Positions 20,469 through 29,996 are shown, counted from the first letter of the stretch. The stretch: DNA of 64,000 nt from JAWKJY01 sp041393535 (GCA_041393535.1 JAWKJY010000007.1:160662-224661); one strand, 5' to 3'. The notes: generated by a model not told the origin, from the sequence alone. Numbers and translations: made by a program.

Positions 20469-21425
20469 GTGACCTCGCCGCGCGTCATAGGCGTCGACCT
20501 GGGCGGCACGAAGCTGCTCGCGGGCGTCGTCGACCGGGCGGGCGTCGTGCTCGAGCGCACGCTCCGGGAGACGGACGTGTCGAGCCCCGGCGCGCTCCTC
20601 GCGCAGCTCGACGAGGCCATCGCCGAGCTCGCGGCGAACGGGGTCGACGCGATCGGCCTCGGTCTCCCCGCGATCATCGATCAGCGCCGCGGTGCGCCCG
20701 TCTCGGCGACGAACGTCCCGCTCGGCGGGATCGACCTGCGCGCGCGGATGGAGCAGCGCTTCGGCGTTCCGGTCGGCGTCGAGAACGACGCGAACGCCGC
20801 CGCCCTCGCCGAGCACCGCTTCGGGGCCGGGCGGGGCGTGCGCGACATGGTGATGGTCACGCTCGGGACGGGGATCGGCGGCGGGCTGATCCTCGGGGGG
20901 CGCCTCTACCGTGGCGCGCGGGGCGTGGCCGGTGAGCTCGGTCACGTCGTCGTCGACCTGGACGGGCCGCCGTGCCAGGGCGACTGCCCGGGCCACGGCC
21001 ATCTCGAGGTGCTCGCCTCCGGGACCGCGGCCGACGCCCTGGCGCAGGCGACGGCGACCCGCCACCCCGGCGGCGACCTGGGCCGGGCCGCAGCCGCCGG
21101 ACGGCACGTCGATGCGCGTCTGGCCGTCGAGCTCGCCGCGGCGGGGGACGGCGACGCGCGCCGGGTGATCGGGACGGTGGCCGAGCGCCTCGGCCAGGGC
21201 CTCGTCGGGCTCGTCAACACGTTCGACCCGGAGGTCGTCGTCCTCGGCGGCGGCTTCGCGCGGGCCGGGGAGCTGCTGTTCGAGCCGATCCGGGCGATCG
21301 TGCGCGCCCAGGCGATGCCGCTCGTCCGCGATGAGGTGCGGATCCTGCCCGCGACACTCGGCGTCGAGGCCGGCCTCGTCGGTGCGGGCGTCGTCGGCTT
21401 CGAGCTGCTCGACCACGGCGCCTGA
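20469..21425 (+). CDS. ROK-family sugar kinase (glucokinase-like)
   Basis: 318 residues. The ATP-binding motif GVDLGGTKLLAGVV opens the protein, followed by VENDANAAALAEH (catalytic Asp) and VTLGTGIGGGLILGG. The zinc loop is atypical: the usual CxCGxxGCxE reads CQGDCPGHGHLE, so the third Cys is replaced by His. The upstream GELGH histidine is kept. Glucose or a related hexose is the likely substrate. It starts with GTG 20469, with TATGGT 11 nt upstream. It is followed 2 nt later by rsmI. Confidence 0.9.
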   Translation: MTSPRVIGVDLGGTKLLAGVVDRAGVVLERTLRETDVSSPGALLAQLDEAIAELAANGVDAIGLGLPAIIDQRRGAPVSATNVPLGGIDLRARMEQRFGVPVGVENDANAAALAEHRFGAGRGVRDMVMVTLGTGIGGGLILGGRLYRGARGVAGELGHVVVDLDGPPCQGDCPGHGHLEVLASGTAADALAQATATRHPGGDLGRAAAAGRHVDARLAVELAAAGDGDARRVIGTVAERLGQGLVGLVNTFDPEVVVLGGGFARAGELLFEPIRAIVRAQAMPLVRDEVRILPATLGVEAGLVGAGVVGFELLDHGA

Positions 21426-21427
21426 CC

Positions 21428-22243
21428 GTGCCGCTCGTCGTCTGCGCGACGCCGATCGGCAACCTCGAGGACGTCACGCTCCGCGTCCTGCGCGAGCTCG
21501 CCGAGGCGGACGTGGTGCTCTGCGAGGACACGCGGCGAACGCGGATCCTGCTCGAGCGGCACGGGATCGACGCGACGCTCGTCGCCTACGAGCGCCATCG
21601 CGAGGCACGGCGGGTCGCCGGGATCCTGCCGCGGCTGGAGGCGGGGGAGCGGGTCGCGCTCGTCAGCGACGCGGGCCTCCCGGGCGTCAACGACCCGGGC
21701 GCGCGCCTCATCCGGGCCGCGATCGACGCGGGCGTCGAGGTCGTCGTCCTCCCCGGCGCCTCCGCTGTCGAGACGGCGCTCGTCGCGAGCGGCCTGCTCG
21801 GGGAGCGCTACGCCTTCCTCGGCTACGCACCGCGGACGCCCGCGGGACGCGCGGCGCTCTGGCACGAGCTCGCCTCCGCGTCGTGGCCGGTCGTGCTCTT
21901 CGAGGCGCCGGGCCGGGTGCCGGAGACCCTGGCCAGCCTCGCCGCGGTCGAGCCGGGGCGACCGGTCGCGGTCTGCCGCGAGCTGACGAAGCGCTTCGAG
22001 GAGATCGCCCGGGGGACGGCGGCGGAGGTCGCCGCCCGGTTCGCCCGGCCGCCGAAGGGGGAGGTCACGCTCGTCGTCGGCCCTGGCGCCGCAGCCCCGG
22101 CCGACGAGCGGCTGGCGGCCGGCCGGGCGGCCGTCGACGACCTCGTCGCGGCAGGTGCGGGGCGCCGACAGGCGGCGGCGGTCGTCGGGCGGCTGCTCGG
22201 GGTCGGGACGAACGCGCTCTACGCCGGCACCCGCCAGCCGTAG
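21428..22243 (+). CDS. rsmI: 16S rRNA (cytidine1402-2'-O)-methyltransferase RsmI
   Basis: 271 residues of the tetrapyrrole-methylase fold. Diagnostic runs are ATPIGNLEDVTLR, LCEDTRRTRILL, ALVSDAGLPGVNDPG and ELTKRFEEIARG. RsmI methylates the ribose of C1402 in the ribosomal decoding centre with S-adenosylmethionine. GTG 21428 lies 2 nt after the ROK kinase stop, so the two are probably co-transcribed. The C-terminal small domain is present. Confidence 0.96.
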   Translation: MPLVVCATPIGNLEDVTLRVLRELAEADVVLCEDTRRTRILLERHGIDATLVAYERHREARRVAGILPRLEAGERVALVSDAGLPGVNDPGARLIRAAIDAGVEVVVLPGASAVETALVASGLLGERYAFLGYAPRTPAGRAALWHELASASWPVVLFEAPGRVPETLASLAAVEPGRPVAVCRELTKRFEEIARGTAAEVAARFARPPKGEVTLVVGPGAAAPADERLAAGRAAVDDLVAAGAGRRQAAAVVGRLLGVGTNALYAGTRQP

Positions 22244-22474
22244 GCGGGGCGGGCCTGCTCCGCGGCGGTGCCGGGGGCCGTGTGTCCCGCATGTCCGGCC
22301 CGTGACGCGAGGGGCGGGGCGCGGGGCCTGTGGGCCCGCTCCCGTCGGTCCGACGCCGGGGACTTCGTGCCGGAAGTGTGACTTTCGCGGTCGCCGGCCG
22401 TCGTCTCCCTGGACGACGCCCGCTCTCCCCGCTAGGCTCGACATCGTTGTCATATTCGAGAACGGGAGCACGCG
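22244..22474. other. intergenic region before the M23 peptidase gene
   Basis: 231 bp with no gene I can support. It should hold the promoter of the M23 gene; TAGGCT (about 22434) is a candidate -10, and GGGAG 7 nt before the ATG is the ribosome-binding site. Confidence 0.5.
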
Positions 22475-23992
22475 ATGCGACGTCGATTCGTCCTCATCCT
22501 CCCGGTTCTGCTCTCGGTGCTGGTCGGCGCTTCGCCCGCGCTCGCCTGGACCTGGCCCGTCGACGGACCGGTGGTCAGACCTTTCCGCTACGGCGGCAGT
22601 CCGTATGCCGGCGGCCAGCACCGCGGGATCGACATCGGCGCACCACCGGGAACGGGCGTACGGGCGCCGATCGCCGGCGTGGTCACGTTCGCGGGCACCG
22701 TCCCGGGCGGCGGCCCGACGATCACCGTGACGACGCCGGACGGCCTGCTGGTCACCCTCCAGCACCTCGACGGGCTCGGGGCCGGACGGGGCGACGCGGT
22801 CGAGGAGGGCCAGCCGCTCGCCAAGGTCGGCGCCGCGGCCGACGAAGGCGTCGAGGGCCCGCACGTCCATCTGGGCGTGCGCGACCCGGCCGGTCGCTAC
22901 GTCGACCCACTCGCCCTGCTCCCGGAGCGGGGCCAGGCGCCGGCCGCGCCCGCGCCGACCGTCGATCCGCCGAGCCCCGTGCCCCAGGAGCCGTCGCCGA
23001 CGCCCGTCGATGCGTCGCCGGCGCCGGTCGCGGGCCCGCCGCTCCCCGCGTCGTCCGACCCGCCCGCGGCGCCGGAGGTGCCGGGCGCCGTCGAGCCGCT
23101 CGTGGAGGCGCCTGTCGACCCGCCGGTCGAGTCCCCGGCGTCCGCGATGCCGCCCGTGCCCGTGGCCGAGCCGGCGACGCGGGACGTGCCGGTGCCGTCG
23201 ACCGCCAGCGTGCCGGGTCGCCGGCGCGCCGACCGGGGTGCTCCCCGGCCCACCGTGGCGGCGACAGGAGCTGCGCCGGCTGCGGCCGACGCATCGACCG
23301 CAGCTCCCGACCCGGCCGCCACCGGCGTCGCGGCCGGGCGTGCGACCGCCGCCCCGACGGCGGCCTCCACGCGAGCGACCCGCCGGGAGCGCGGGGGGCC
23401 GGCCGGCGCTCCGAGGACGGCCAGCCGGACCGGTGACCGGCGATCGGCCGCGCTCGCCAACGGCGAGGGAGGGCCGTCGCGCTCGTCCCTGACCGACCGC
23501 CGCCGCTCGCACGTCGCACCGACGCCCGTCCGGACGGGCGCGCCCGACGCATCCGGCGCGCGGATGTCGGCGCCACCGGTCGGTCGGTTCGATGTGCAGG
23601 GTCCGCCGATCGTCGACCGAGCCGCGTCGGTCCCCGGCGACGGACGCGAGCCGCATCAGGCCGCTGCCGCCGCGGCGCCGTCGAGCGGTCGCAGAGCGCA
23701 TGCGGCGTCGTGGGAGCTCGTTGCGAGCGGCGCGCTCGCCGGCTGTCTGGTCCTCGGGCTGGCCGTGGCGGGCGCCCGCAGGCGAGGGGCCGGTCGGGTG
23801 GGCGGCTCCCGCCCGGAGCTCGCGCACCCTGCCGAGCCGCGGGCGGGCTCGACGTGGCGCGGTCGCGGCGGCCGTCGTCCAGAGGGGGACCGCCGCCGGT
23901 CGTCGGTCAGCACGGCGCCTGGCCGGTCGGGCGAGCGTCGGGCACGGCAGTCGCGCCGATGTCGGAAGACGTCCCGAGGGCCGTCCGTATGA
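22475..23992 (+). CDS. secreted M23 (LytM-type) peptidase-like protein with long Pro/Ala tail
   Basis: 505 residues. Signal peptide 1-24 (cut after ASPALA). The M23 domain spans about 25-145, with zinc ligands H49 and D53 in HRGID and H132 in HVHLG, so it is probably an active peptidoglycan endopeptidase. From about 155 to 400 the chain is Pro/Ala/Asp-rich and likely disordered or wall-spanning. A single membrane helix (LVASGALAGCLVLGLAVAGA) near residue 420 and a basic tail suggest C-terminal anchoring. The start has a Shine-Dalgarno (GGGAG), unlike many neighbours. The metG promoter overlaps its last codons. Confidence 0.85.
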   Translation: MRRRFVLILPVLLSVLVGASPALAWTWPVDGPVVRPFRYGGSPYAGGQHRGIDIGAPPGTGVRAPIAGVVTFAGTVPGGGPTITVTTPDGLLVTLQHLDGLGAGRGDAVEEGQPLAKVGAAADEGVEGPHVHLGVRDPAGRYVDPLALLPERGQAPAAPAPTVDPPSPVPQEPSPTPVDASPAPVAGPPLPASSDPPAAPEVPGAVEPLVEAPVDPPVESPASAMPPVPVAEPATRDVPVPSTASVPGRRRADRGAPRPTVAATGAAPAAADASTAAPDPAATGVAAGRATAAPTAASTRATRRERGGPAGAPRTASRTGDRRSAALANGEGGPSRSSLTDRRRSHVAPTPVRTGAPDASGARMSAPPVGRFDVQGPPIVDRAASVPGDGREPHQAAAAAAPSSGRRAHAASWELVASGALAGCLVLGLAVAGARRRGAGRVGGSRPELAHPAEPRAGSTWRGRGGRRPEGDRRRSSVSTAPGRSGERRARQSRRCRKTSRGPSV

Positions 23993-23993
23993 T
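23988..23993 (+). promoter_or_regulatory. -10 hexamer of a leaderless promoter (metG)
   Basis: TATGAT, one base from the TATAAT consensus, ends 8 nt before the metG ATG. It contains the stop codon of the upstream M23 gene. Confidence 0.65.
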
Positions 23994-24001
23994 CAGGGCG
24001 C

Positions 24002-25831
24002 ATGGCCGAGACCACCTCCACACACCGCCGTGGCCGGAAGATCCTCGTTGCCGTGGCGTGGCCGTACGCGAGCGGGCCCCGCCACATCGGGCACGTGGCC
24101 GGCTTCGGCGTGCCATCGGACATCTTCGCCCGCTACCACCGGCTGCGCGGCGACGACGTCCTGATGGTCAGCGGCACCGATGAGCATGGAACGCCGATCA
24201 TGGTCGCGGCTGACCGGGAGGGCGTCACGCCCCAGCAGCTGGCGGATCGCTTCAGCGAGGTGATCCGGAACGACCTGCGGAGCCTCGGGCTCAGCTACGA
24301 CCTGTTCACGCGGACGACGACGCGCAACCACTACCGGGTGACGCAGGACCTCTTCCGCGTGCTCCACGAGAAGGGCTACGTCGTGGCGCAGACGATGGAG
24401 GGCGCGTTCTCGGCCTCCACGGGCCGCACGCTCCCGGACCGGTACATCGAGGGCACCTGCCCCCACTGCGGCTACGGCGAGGCGCGCGGCGACCAGTGCG
24501 ACAACTGCGGGCGGCAGCTCGATCCGCGCGAGCTGATCTCGCCCCGCTCGCGCATCGACGGCACGCCGCCGGTCTTCAGGGAGACGGAGCACTTCTTCCT
24601 CGACCTCGGCGCCTTCTCCGCACGGCTCGCGGAGTGGATCGGCGCGCAGCAGCACTGGCGCCCGAACGTCCGGAGCTTCTCGCTCAACCTCCTCGACGAT
24701 CTCCGGCCCCGTGCGATCACGCGCGATCTCGACTGGGGCGTGCCGATCCCGCTCCCCGCGTACGAGGATCGCGACGACAAGCGGATCTACGTGTGGTTCG
24801 ACGCCGTGATCGGCTACCTGTCGGCCAGCATCGAGTGGGCCGCGAACCGCGGGACGCCCGAGGCGTGGCGCGAGTGGTGGCAGGACCCGGATGCGCGCCA
24901 CTACTACTTCATGGGCAAGGACAACATCGTGTTCCACTCGGTCATCTGGCCGAGCATGCTCATGGGGTACGGGGGAGACGGCGAGTTCGGCGCCGGCGGC
25001 CCGCCGCTCCAGCTGCCCTACGACATCGTGTCGAGCGAGTTCCTCACGATGGAGGGGAGGAAGTTCAGCTCGAGCCGCGGCGTCGCCATCTACGTCAACG
25101 ACTTCCTGTCCCGCTACGAGCCGGATCCGCTGCGCTACTTCCTGACCGCGGCCGGCCCGGAGTCGCAGGACACCGACTTCACGTGGGCCGAGTTCGTCCG
25201 CCGCAACAACGACGAGCTGCTGGCGACGTGGGGGAACCTCGTGAACCGCACGCTCACGAGCGCCTACCGGACGTTCGGCGCGGTGCCGGAGCCCAGCGAC
25301 CTGACGGACGCCGATCGCGCGGTGCTCGCGGCGGTCGAGCGCGCGTTCGAGGACGTCGGCGAGCAGTTCGAGGCCGCGCGCTTCCGCGCCGGCCTCTCGG
25401 AGGCGATGCGCGTGGCAGGGCTGGTCAACCAGTACGTCAGCGAGCAGGCCCCGTGGGCGGCCCTCAAGACCGACCAGGCGCGCGGGGGCACGATCCTCTA
25501 CGTCGCGCTCCGCTGCGTCGACGGGCTGAAGACGCTCCTCGCGCCCGTCCTGCCGTTCTCGGGCCAGGCAGTGCACGAGATGCTCGGCTACGACGGCTAC
25601 CTCGCCGGCCCGCTCGAGTTCCGGGAGGAGTCCGAGCCCGACGGCTCGTCGCACGTCGTCCTGACCGGCGACTACACGAGCTGGGTCGGGGCCTGGGAGC
25701 CGAGCCGGCTCCCGCCCGGGCAGGCGCTGCGCGAGCCGCGGCCGCTGTTCCGCAAGCTCGATCCGGAGCAGGTCGTCGCCTCGGAGCTCGAGCGGATGGA
25801 GCACGGCGGCGGCGAGTCGAACGAACCGTGA
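24002..25831 (+). CDS. metG: methionyl-tRNA synthetase
   Basis: 609 residues. Class I synthetase: the HIGH motif is in PRHIGHVAG, the zinc knuckle has two CxxC pairs (CPHC, CDNC), and the KMSKS loop reads [20 protein letters not shown] and the C-terminal anticodon-binding helices follow. There is no C-terminal tRNA-binding (EMAP-like) domain, which some family members have. It charges tRNA-Met. It is the first gene of a tightly overlapping chain metG-tatD-rsmA-ispE. Confidence 0.96.
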   Translation: MAETTSTHRRGRKILVAVAWPYASGPRHIGHVAGFGVPSDIFARYHRLRGDDVLMVSGTDEHGTPIMVAADREGVTPQQLADRFSEVIRNDLRSLGLSYDLFTRTTTRNHYRVTQDLFRVLHEKGYVVAQTMEGAFSASTGRTLPDRYIEGTCPHCGYGEARGDQCDNCGRQLDPRELISPRSRIDGTPPVFRETEHFFLDLGAFSARLAEWIGAQQHWRPNVRSFSLNLLDDLRPRAITRDLDWGVPIPLPAYEDRDDKRIYVWFDAVIGYLSASIEWAANRGTPEAWREWWQDPDARHYYFMGKDNIVFHSVIWPSMLMGYGGDGEFGAGGPPLQLPYDIVSSEFLTMEGRKFSSSRGVAIYVNDFLSRYEPDPLRYFLTAAGPESQDTDFTWAEFVRRNNDELLATWGNLVNRTLTSAYRTFGAVPEPSDLTDADRAVLAAVERAFEDVGEQFEAARFRAGLSEAMRVAGLVNQYVSEQAPWAALKTDQARGGTILYVALRCVDGLKTLLAPVLPFSGQAVHEMLGYDGYLAGPLEFREESEPDGSSHVVLTGDYTSWVGAWEPSRLPPGQALREPRPLFRKLDPEQVVASELERMEHGGGESNEP

Positions 25832-26580
25832 TCGACGCCCACGCGCACCTCGAGCAGTGCGCGGTGCCGGTCGACGAGGCGCTCGAGCACGCGCGAGCGG
25901 CCGGCGTGGGGCGCGTGGTCACCATCGGCTGCGGCCCCGAGTCCGCGCGCGTCGCGCTCGGGATCGCCGAGCGCGAGCCGGACGTCCAGTGCGCGCTGGG
26001 CGTCCACCCCCACCAGGCGGGCGAGCTCGGCGAGGACGCGCTCGTCGAGATCCAGCGCCTGCTCGCGGCTCCCCGCGCGGTGGCGGTGGGCGAGGCGGGC
26101 CTCGACTACTTCCGCGACTACGCGCCGCGCGACCGCCAGCGCGCGATGTTCCGCGCGCAGATCGCGCTCGCGGGCGAGGTCGGGAAGCCGCTCGTCGTCC
26201 ACACGAGGGCAGCCGACGAGGACACCCTCGCGCTGCTCGCGGAGGCTCGCCCGGGGCTCCCGGTGGTGATCCACTGCTTCTCGTCGCCCGGGATGGTCGA
26301 CGCCTGCATCGAGCGCGGCTACTACGCCTCCTTCGCCGGGAACGTCACGTACCCCAAGGCGCCCGAGCTGCGGGAGGCGGCGGCGCGGTTCCCGCTCGAC
26401 CGCCTGCTCTCGGAGACGGACTCGCCCTACCTCGCCCCCCAGCCGGTTCGGGGGCGGCCGAACGAGCCAGCGCACGTCGTGCACGTCGTCGCGGAGCTCG
26501 CGCGCGTGCGCGGCCTCTCGACGGAGCAGATGGCCGCGGCGATCGACGACAACGCGACCCGCCTCCTCGGGGCCCCGTGA
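25828..26580 (+). CDS. tatD: TatD-family metal-dependent hydrolase (DNase)
   Basis: 250 residues of the amidohydrolase barrel. Metal ligands are visible in [41 protein letters not shown] and LSETDSPYL. Family members are 3'-5' exonucleases implicated in DNA repair and RNA quality control. The GTG start overlaps the metG stop by four bases (GTGA), the same junction used by the next two genes. Confidence 0.94.
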   Translation: MIDAHAHLEQCAVPVDEALEHARAAGVGRVVTIGCGPESARVALGIAEREPDVQCALGVHPHQAGELGEDALVEIQRLLAAPRAVAVGEAGLDYFRDYAPRDRQRAMFRAQIALAGEVGKPLVVHTRAADEDTLALLAEARPGLPVVIHCFSSPGMVDACIERGYYASFAGNVTYPKAPELREAAARFPLDRLLSETDSPYLAPQPVRGRPNEPAHVVHVVAELARVRGLSTEQMAAAIDDNATRLLGAP

Positions 26581-27365
26581 GCGGCGGTCGGATCGTCCAG
26601 AAGCGGGAGCTCGGCCAGCACTTCCTGGTCGACCCCAACATCCTGGGCGTGATCGAGCGGCTCGCCGCGCTCGACCCCGACGACGTGGTCCTGGAGGTCG
26701 GCGCGGGGCTCGGCGTGCTGACGACGTACCTCGCCGACCGGGTCGACGTCGTCCATGCCGTCGAGGTCGACCGGCAGCTCGTGCCGCACCTCGAGGCGGA
26801 GCTCGCCGGCCGGGAGAACGTCCGCCTGCACGTCGGGGACGCGCTGGCGCTCGACCTCAGCTCGCTGCGCCCTCCGCCCGGGAAGCTCGTCGCCAACCTC
26901 CCGTACGCGATCGCGACCCCGCTCGTCGCCGACAGCCTCGACGGGCTGCCCTCCGTCGCCCGGTGGTGCGTGATGGTGCAGCGGGAGGTCGCCGACCGGT
27001 TCGTCGCCGGGCCCGGAACCAAGGCCTACGGCGCGGTCTCGGTCCTGCTCCAGCTCACGGCCCGGCCGATCGGGCTCCATCCCGTCGCGCGGACGTGCTT
27101 CCGGCCGCCGCCGAACGTCGAGTCGGCGATCGTGGCTCTCGTCCGGGAGCGCAGCTGGGGGGAGGAGTACCCGTGGCTCAAGCGCGTCGTCCAGGGCGCC
27201 TTCGCGCACCGGCGCAAGACGCTCGCGAACTCGCTCGTGCTCGCCGGCGTCTCGTCGCGCGACCGGGCCGCGGCCGCCCTCGCGCGGCTGGGAGCTCCGG
27301 CCGACGCCCGCGCCGAGTCGCTCGCGCCAGGAGCCTTCCTCGAGCTGGCCGAGCAGCTCCGGTGA
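26577..27365 (+). CDS. rsmA: 16S rRNA dimethyladenosine transferase RsmA (KsgA)
   Basis: 262 residues. QKRELGQHFLVDPN is the family N-terminus. The S-adenosylmethionine site is VLEVGAGLGVLTTYL and the catalytic NLPY motif is in VANLPYAIATPL. It dimethylates two adjacent adenines near the 3' end of 16S rRNA. The C-terminal helical domain is present. GTG 26577 overlaps the tatD stop by four bases. Confidence 0.96.
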   Translation: MSGGRIVQKRELGQHFLVDPNILGVIERLAALDPDDVVLEVGAGLGVLTTYLADRVDVVHAVEVDRQLVPHLEAELAGRENVRLHVGDALALDLSSLRPPPGKLVANLPYAIATPLVADSLDGLPSVARWCVMVQREVADRFVAGPGTKAYGAVSVLLQLTARPIGLHPVARTCFRPPPNVESAIVALVRERSWGEEYPWLKRVVQGAFAHRRKTLANSLVLAGVSSRDRAAAALARLGAPADARAESLAPGAFLELAEQLR

Positions 27366-28186
27366 TCCGGGTCACCGTCGCCGCGAAGATCAACCTCGCG
27401 CTCGTCGTCGGCGAGCTGCGGCCGGACGGCTATCACGACGTCGCGACGCTGATGCAGCGGATCGACCTCTGCGACACGCTGACGCTCGAGCCCGGCCACG
27501 CGCTCGAGGTCACGGGCTTCGCCGAGGACACCCTCGTCCGTCGGGCGCTCGAGCTGCTCGGGGCGGAGGCCGGCCGCCGGGTCGAGGCCCGGGTCGGGCT
27601 GCGCAAGGGCATCCCCGTCGCCACGGGGCTCGGGGGCGGAAGCGCCGATGCGGCGGCGGCGCTCGTCGCCGGCAACGAGCTCCTCGGCTCGCCGGTCGGC
27701 CGCGAGCGGCTGCTCGAGCTCGCCGCCGAGCTCGGGTCCGACGTGCCGTTCTTCGTCGAGCCGGGGCCGAAGCTCGCGCAGGGCCGGGGTGAGCTGCTGA
27801 CGCCGGTGGACGTGCCGCAGGACTTCTGGGTGCTCGTCGCCGTGCCGCGCGGCGCCGTCAAGGAGTCGACGGGCGCCGTCTACGGTCGCTTCGACGCCCT
27901 CGGCGGCGGCCCGGGCTTCGAGCAGCGGCGCAATGCCGTGCTCGAGGTCGCCCGGACCGCTCGGCGCGCGCGCGACCTCGCGGCCCTCCCGCCGAACGAC
28001 CTCGCCGTTGCCTCCGGGGCCGCGGAGTTCGCCGCCCGCCTCGCCGGGCTCGGGCCCTTCCGGGCCGACGTGAGCGGCGCCGGCCCTGCCGCGTACGGGC
28101 TGTTCCACCACCGGCGGGACGCCGAGGCCGCCGCACGCGCGCTCGGCGGCAGCGCGCGGACCTGGATCGCCGCGGCCGTCTGGTAG
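27362..28186 (+). CDS. ispE: 4-diphosphocytidyl-2-C-methyl-D-erythritol kinase IspE
   Basis: 274-residue GHMP kinase of the MEP isoprenoid pathway. The N-terminal AAKINLALVVGELRPDGYH and the ATP loop GLGGGSADAAAAL are diagnostic. A C-terminal Gly-rich loop (DVSGAGPAAYGLF) is present. GTG 27362 overlaps the rsmA stop. The -10 of the next gene overlaps its stop codon. Confidence 0.95.
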   Translation: MIRVTVAAKINLALVVGELRPDGYHDVATLMQRIDLCDTLTLEPGHALEVTGFAEDTLVRRALELLGAEAGRRVEARVGLRKGIPVATGLGGGSADAAAALVAGNELLGSPVGRERLLELAAELGSDVPFFVEPGPKLAQGRGELLTPVDVPQDFWVLVAVPRGAVKESTGAVYGRFDALGGGPGFEQRRNAVLEVARTARRARDLAALPPNDLAVASGAAEFAARLAGLGPFRADVSGAGPAAYGLFHHRRDAEAAARALGGSARTWIAAAVW

Positions 28187-28197
28187 CGTCGGGCGCG

Positions 28198-28545
28198 GTG
28201 AGCGCCGGCGTGTCCATCGCAGAGGAGCCTGGCCGGGGCAGCAGACGCGGCTGGTGGCTGCGCGCCGCCGGCCTGATCGCGCTCGCCGAGGCTGTCCTCG
28301 TGATCGCCGACGTCCTGCCCGCCTGGGCCGCGATCGGCATCGCCATCGCCGTCCTCGCGTCGTACGCCTCGCTCCGCCGCCGCGTGGCGCAGCCGGCGCT
28401 TCGCACCGGGCTGCGCGCCGCGGCGCTCTCGCAGGCCGTCGTGCTCGTCGTCCCGGCCGTGCTCGTCCTGCTCGGCTGGCTGCTCGTCGCGGGCCTGGTC
28501 GTCGCCGGCGCGGTGGTTGCGCTGTTGATCCTGGCGGACCGCTAG
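28198..28545 (+). CDS. small membrane protein, 115 residues, unknown
   Basis: Three to four hydrophobic helices with a basic loop in the middle (SLRRRVAQP). No family recognised. TAGCGT (28184-28189), overlapping the ispE stop, ends 8 nt before the GTG start and probably gives a leaderless mRNA. It lies just upstream of tRNA-Gln. Confidence 0.7.
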   Translation: MSAGVSIAEEPGRGSRRGWWLRAAGLIALAEAVLVIADVLPAWAAIGIAIAVLASYASLRRRVAQPALRTGLRAAALSQAVVLVVPAVLVLLGWLLVAGLVVAGAVVALLILADR

Positions 28546-28573
28546 CGTCTCCTATACTCGCCTCCGGTTCCGA

Positions 28574-28647
28574 TGGGGCGTAGCCAAGCGGTAAGGCAGC
28601 GGGTTTTGGTCCCGCGATCGGAGGTTCGAATCCTCCCGCCCCAGCCA
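28574..28647 (+). tRNA. tRNA-Gln (anticodon UUG)
   Basis: 74 nt, CCA included. Acceptor TGGGGCG pairs with CGCCCCA, then discriminator G and encoded CCA. The anticodon arm is GCGGG-TTTTGGT-CCCGC, giving anticodon TTG, and the T arm is GGAGG-TTCGAAT-CCTCC. The final A of CCA is also the A of an in-frame ATG for glmU. Confidence 0.95.
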
Positions 28648-28661
28648 TGTCCACTCCCTCG

Positions 28662-29996
28662 ATGACCGAACCCCCGCTCGCTGCAGTCGTCATGGCCGGG
28701 GGCCTCGGAACCCGCATGCGCTCCGCCGTGCCCAAGCACCTGCACGAGCTGCTGGGGAGGTCGTTGATCGAGTGGGTGCTCGCCGCCGTCGAGCCGCTCG
28801 GCGCCACGCGGGTCGTCCTCGTCTGCTCGCCGCAGAACGAGGCGGCGCTGCGCGAGCGCCTCGGCGATCGCGTCGAGTACGTCGTCCAGGACGAGCCGCG
28901 CGGCACGGGCCACTCCGTCGCGTGCGCCGGGCCGGCCCTGTCCGGCTTCGACGGCGACGTGCTGGTCGTCCCCGGCGACACGCCGCTGCTCCGCGAGGAG
29001 ACCCTGGCCGGGCTGCTCCGCGCGCACCGCACGTCGGGCGCCGCGGTCACGCTCCTCTCGTTCGAGCCGCCCGACGCGCGGCGCTACGGCCGCGTGATCC
29101 GGGACGACTCGGGCGCGGTGCTGCGGATCGTCGAGGCGGGGGACGCGTCCGAGGAGGAGCTCGCCGTCCGGGAGGTCAACGCCTCGGTCTACGTCTTCGC
29201 CTCGTCCTCGCTGTGGCCGGCCCTCGGGAAGCTCGAGCCGCACAACGTGCAGGGCGAGCTCTACCTCACGGACGCCGTCGGTCACCTGACGGGCGCGGGC
29301 GCGCTGGCCGCCGGGCACGTGACCGACGACTGGCAGGCCGTCGAGGGCGTCAACACGCGCGTCGAGCTCGCGGACGCGATGGACGTCCTGCGCCACCGGA
29401 TCCTGCGCGAGGTGATGCTCGCCGGAGGCACCGTGATCGACCGGGGCTCCACCTGGATCGACCACGGCGTGCGCGTCGAGCCCGATGCGGTGATCCACCC
29501 GTTCACCGTCCTGCGCGGGTCGACGACCGTCGGCGCGGGCGCCCAGGTCGGCCCGCACGTGGTCGCCGTCGACGCCGAGATCGGGCCGGCCGCCCTGGTC
29601 GGGCCCTTCTGCTACCTGCGCCCCGGCACGGTGCTGCGGGAGCGGGCGAAGGCGGGCACGTTCGTCGAGATGAAGAACTCCGTGATCGGCCGGGGCTCGA
29701 AGGTCCCGCACCTCTCGTACATCGGGGACGCGGACGTCGGCGAGGGGACGAACATCGGCGCCGGCGCGATCACGGCGAACTACCGGGCCGAGCTGGGTGG
29801 CAAGTTCCGGACGCGGATCGGGGACGACGTCCACACGGGCAGCCACAATGTGTTCGTCGCGCCGATCGAGATCGGCGACGGCGCATGGGTCGGTGCCGGC
29901 TCGACGATCACGAAGGACGTTCCTCCCGGGGCGCTCGCGGTCGCCCGGGCGCGGCAGCTGAACAAAGAGGGGTACCGTGGCAGACAGCACGACTGA
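28662..29996 (+). CDS. glmU: bifunctional GlmU (UDP-GlcNAc pyrophosphorylase / GlcN-1-P acetyltransferase)
   Basis: 444 residues. The uridylyltransferase domain opens with VVMAGGLGTRMRS and contains QDEPRGTGHSV and VVPGDTPLL. The C-terminal left-handed beta-helix acetyltransferase domain has hexapeptide repeats, KAGTFVEMKNS and HLSYIGDADVG. It makes UDP-N-acetylglucosamine for peptidoglycan. An alternative ATG at 28647 adds five residues, but its first base is the last base of tRNA-Gln, so processing the tRNA would destroy it; 28662 is therefore preferred. No Shine-Dalgarno precedes either. It overlaps prs, as in many actinobacteria. Confidence 0.94.
   Translation: MTEPPLAAVVMAGGLGTRMRSAVPKHLHELLGRSLIEWVLAAVEPLGATRVVLVCSPQNEAALRERLGDRVEYVVQDEPRGTGHSVACAGPALSGFDGDVLVVPGDTPLLREETLAGLLRAHRTSGAAVTLLSFEPPDARRYGRVIRDDSGAVLRIVEAGDASEEELAVREVNASVYVFASSSLWPALGKLEPHNVQGELYLTDAVGHLTGAGALAAGHVTDDWQAVEGVNTRVELADAMDVLRHRILREVMLAGGTVIDRGSTWIDHGVRVEPDAVIHPFTVLRGSTTVGAGAQVGPHVVAVDAEIGPAALVGPFCYLRPGTVLRERAKAGTFVEMKNSVIGRGSKVPHLSYIGDADVGEGTNIGAGAITANYRAELGGKFRTRIGDDVHTGSHNVFVAPIEIGDGAWVGAGSTITKDVPPGALAVARARQLNKEGYRGRQHD

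Noticed and set aside
20942..23827. Long minus-strand frame across ROK, rsmI and the M23 gene
   Set aside because: Low-complexity Arg/Gly/Ala text without motifs; the plus-strand genes are well supported.
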